Below are positions 61,578 to 64,000 of a stretch of DNA of 64,000 nt, piece by piece. The notes beneath the pieces are model-generated. The model was not told where the DNA came from and ran no database searches. It saw only the letters and a program-made list of their open reading frames with translations. The stretch is from contig CM060174.1 of NCBI GenBank assembly GCA_030549775.1, positions 28,028,117 to 28,092,116 on the forward strand, read 5' to 3'. Positions within the stretch are counted from its first letter, which is position 1. Each line of letters opens with the position of its first letter. A program made the translations under genes and the position numbers. The stretch comes from Tamarix chinensis. Taxonomy: Eukaryota > Streptophyta > Magnoliopsida > Caryophyllales > Tamaricaceae.

Positions 61578-62282
61578 AGGGCCCTGCTGAGTTTGTGCAG
61601 GCAGGAGACACCGTTTTCGATGCTTATAACACTTATGAGGCATCGAGTGGGGCTGAGATTTGACCTTATGGGACTTAGCATGGGGCCCTAAGAGCGATGT
61701 AGATCGGACTCTTTTTATTTATATTTTTGTTTTATTGTATTATATCTTTTATCCCCTTGAGGGCTTTGACTATGCAACTCTTTTCGGTTGTATTGAATTT
61801 TAATCATGCACTCTAATTCTCTTGTTATGAATATTTTGTTTTTCTATGTTTCTCTACCTTAAGTGTATTTAATGATTTGTGAAAAGATCCTTAGCCTTTT
61901 GGTTGGTGCAATACTGGTCGGGGTCAGGCATGTACTGTCGTACTGATCATAGTGGTAGCTTGTGTTTGTTTTAATTGAACAAAAATTTTCAACTGTGATT
62001 TTTTGGGGGTGTTACATTGGGACTCTTACTTTATTATATCCCTTTTGTATGTATTTGGATATTATACTTGGATTTAACCTACAAACACTTATTTTTGTTT
62101 ATGAATCTATCTTGTTCCCTATTTTACCATGTTTTAAGTTTTAAATGTTTTGCCTTGTATTCAATGTAAGGATGGTATGGTAAGCTAAATTTATTCCTAG
62201 TGCAGCGGTAACACCCATATATATTTTTATTAAGCTTCCACTAAAAATGAATTTTTTAATAGTACATTTTGGGGTTATAAGT

Positions 62283-62293
62283 TGGTATCAAAG
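62283..62293 (+). promoter_or_regulatory. Primer-binding site, tRNA-iMet type
   Basis: TGGTATCAAAG three bases after the LTR L end; close to TGGTATCAGAG of the initiator tRNA-Met site. Confidence 0.75.
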
Positions 62294-62549
62294 AGAGGTT
62301 TTGATTATCATTTTTGTTTTCAAAAATTTAGTTTTCAAATCATCCCTGATATAATTATATCTATCTATTTCATATTTTGAAAAATTCAATTCTTTGAAAA
62401 ACCTAGATAAACTTGTGAGGAATCGAGAATGAGTAGTTTGAGTGGCCTTTAAATGTGCTTATGTGTAATATGTTATAGTAAGCTAAGAATTTTTTATCTT
62501 AACAAGTTTTGTTGCCTTATAACTAGCTTGTTACGGCACTTAGGAGATG

Positions 62550-63575
62550 TTAGAGGCATTCATCGAGTTTGTCAGGTGTCCATCACCTCCACCTTAGCCT
62601 CAACTGCCGTCACCACCTCCACATTATCCATAGGATGGTATTGAAGGGGATTGGCTCCTAAGGGTCATTAGACATCACCCACTGATCTATACTGGTAAGA
62701 AGGATCTGATTATCTTAGAGGGATGGATTTGACACATGGATCGAACATTTGAGGTTGTCAATTATCTACCTACAAGGAAGGTGAACATCACAACCTTTTT
62801 CTTTTGGAGAGTCATAGATTCCAAGTGGGTAGGTCATCGTTCGTAGGGAAGATAGTTTATGTCCAATGAGGACTTTACGAATGTGATCTACACAAAGTTC
62901 TATCTCGAGAGCCTTAAAGGGACACGCTTATGGAGTTCATGAATTTAACCTAGAAAGATGGATATGGGACATGGATCGGATATTTGAGGCAATCAATTAT
63001 CCACCTACAAGGAAGGAAAACATAACAACCTTTTCCTTTAGAGAGACATAGACATTTGGTGGGTAGGTCATCGTGTGTAGGGAGGATAGTTGATGTCTAA
63101 TATGGACTTTAAGAGTCTGATCCGCATAAAGTTTTATCTCGAGAGACTTAAAAGGGATAAGATAATGGAGTTCATGTAGCTGACCTAGGGGAGCGTAATT
63201 TTATGAGATTACCATGCTCAATTTATAAAGTTGTTGATATTATCTCTAGGTATAGTAGCCAATGAGTCTACCAATTTGAGTAGGGTGCTTCATTTCAGCA
63301 TCCATAGGATGATGGGTAGGGTGACTTTCTAGTACTTAGTCACCCCATGTGAGTGGCATGTGTTGCCGCTACTAGTTCAAGAATAGGATTCCATTCTAGG
63401 CAAGAGGAAGCTGGAGACATAGGTTTGTAGAGATCTCATCTAGTTTTAGGAGGTGGACCTTCAAGTTTCCAGTCTAGAGATCAAAAAGGTGGTCAAATCA
63501 GGCATTTAAGACCACTAAGATGCTTTATTTATTACTTTTGTAATTGAGATCATCCAAGATGAGATTGTCGTGATG
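62550..63575 (+). pseudogene. Ty3/gypsy Gag relic with internal duplication
   Basis: Decayed Gag downstream of the primer site. Readable pieces: WIWDMDRIFEAINYPPTRKE, FYLERLKRDKIMEFM, YHAQFIKLL and VANEST, in the order of plant Ty3/gypsy Gag. Two adjacent copies of about 235 bp (62710-62944 and 62945-63180) encode the same segment. Many stops. Ends at 63575 where another LTR begins. Confidence 0.75.
62710..63180 (+). repeat. About 235-bp tandem duplication inside gag
   Basis: CATGGATCG.A.ATTTGAGG begins at 62735 and again at 62970, and similarity continues through ACAAGGAAGG, GTAGGTCATCGT and TCTCGAGAG to GGAGTTCATG. The copies have diverged by substitutions. Confidence 0.85.
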
Positions 63576-64000
63576 TGTAGTATCCTATCTTTTTAGTAAA
63601 TTTTGTTGAATAGGAAGTTTTAGTGCTTATTAAAATTTGATAATGTTTGATTTTGAATTAGGACTATAGTTGAGTTTGAGGAAAGGTTAGGTTTGAATAA
63701 GCATTGGCAAGTGAATAAAATGAGTTTTCAGGCAGACCAACCAACTAGTTTATCATTTTAGCTAAAGGGTTTAGTTTGACTAAACCGATCGACTTGTTGA
63801 TAGAACAATTGACTAGTAGGCCAAACCAAATGACTACTTTGTCAAGTTGAGTACATTTTTAAAACTTGATTTTCTTACGAAAACTTCATATACCAAAATG
63901 GAAACTTGATAATCCCATTCCAAAATGGTATTTAGATATTCTTAACCTTTATTATCATGCAAGCTTCATTATTCCCTAGGATTAGCTTTGGGCCTTCCCT
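63576..64000 (+). mobile_element. Type D LTR, 5' start (continues past window)
   Basis: Starts TGTAGTATCC, comparable with the TGTAATACCC head of D (minus strand). Contains the GTCGATTGGTTTG cluster at 63735-63835 at the D-equivalent position. The right end is outside the window. Confidence 0.65.

Larger units (their letters stand above)
56358..62016 (+). mobile_element. Type C/I-like solo LTR (H) with J inside, TSD TTGAG/TTGGG
   Basis: 5,659 bp including J (1.5 kb). Starts TGAAATACCCC, ends GGGGGTGTTACA; flanks TTGAG (56353-56357) and TTGGG (62017-62021). The neighbouring duplicated unit shows the empty site (CTATTGAGACTC near 56010). Order: AT-rich head, C/T-rich leader (56640-57820) with TATAAATA at 57200, ATT tract (57835-58150), blocks shared with I, CCACCGG boxes (60990-61330) and S2 (61521-61577). 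No genes. Confidence 0.87.
51001..62279 (+). mobile_element. Type L LTR (5' LTR), split by K and H
   Basis: F-like LTR: its 51230-51560 repeats match F 37140-37570. It ends at GGGGTTATA (62279) followed by AGT and a tRNA-iMet-type primer site, so it is a 5' LTR. K (51823-55765) and H (56358-62016) are inserted in it. Its last about 340 bp are tandemly duplicated. The left boundary is unresolved. Confidence 0.65.

Overview
This window looks like intergenic DNA from a large seed-plant genome, most likely an angiosperm; I cannot name the species. I find no host protein-coding gene, tRNA, rRNA or CRISPR. Almost all of it is a stack of transposable elements inserted into one another. The plant assignment rests on an L1-type LINE whose ORF1 carries a plant-style N-terminal domain and CCHC knuckle, on degenerate Ty3/gypsy (chromovirus-like) Gag-protease-RT relics primed by initiator tRNA-Met, and on two hAT-type MITEs with 8-bp target duplications.

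Layout. 1-13054: a dead Gag-protease gene holding a 788-bp solo LTR (535-1322) and a 10-kb block (2125-12112). That block is a long solo LTR (type A) into which a near full-length LINE (2779-7516) jumped. 13055-31884: a long LTR (type C), a tRNA-iMet primer site and a broken gag-protease-RT. This body is split by a second type A LTR (16494-21318) and by a type D LTR (about 21851-29250), which itself contains another D copy (23148-27065) carrying a MITE. 32519-38892: LTR F, containing LTR G (34475-37057), which contains a second MITE. 39331-50354: LTRs A3, I and M nested in each other, all missing their left ends, with LTR B (40135-44129) inside A3. 51001-63575: LTR L, interrupted by K (51823-55765) and by H (56358-62016, which contains J, 59367-60865), then a primer site and a gag relic with an internal duplication. 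63576-64000: start of another D-type LTR.

Thirteen insertions can be demonstrated by target-site duplications that I could read directly, several with an empty paralogous site elsewhere in the window. Most are single LTRs without internal genes.

The most interesting signal is shared architecture. LTR families that are otherwise different in sequence run in the same order: TGTAATACCCC-like start, TATAAATA box, about 1 kb of pyrimidine-rich leader, a trinucleotide microsatellite or minisatellite, repeated CCACCGG/ATAATAGTGG boxes, a hairpin about 420-480 bp from the 3' end (S2), a second hairpin 79-103 bp from the 3' end (S1), and a GGGTGTTACA end. The S1 arms differ between families but still pair, including G-U pairs valid only in the sense RNA. 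This suggests a selected RNA structure just upstream of the primer-binding site.
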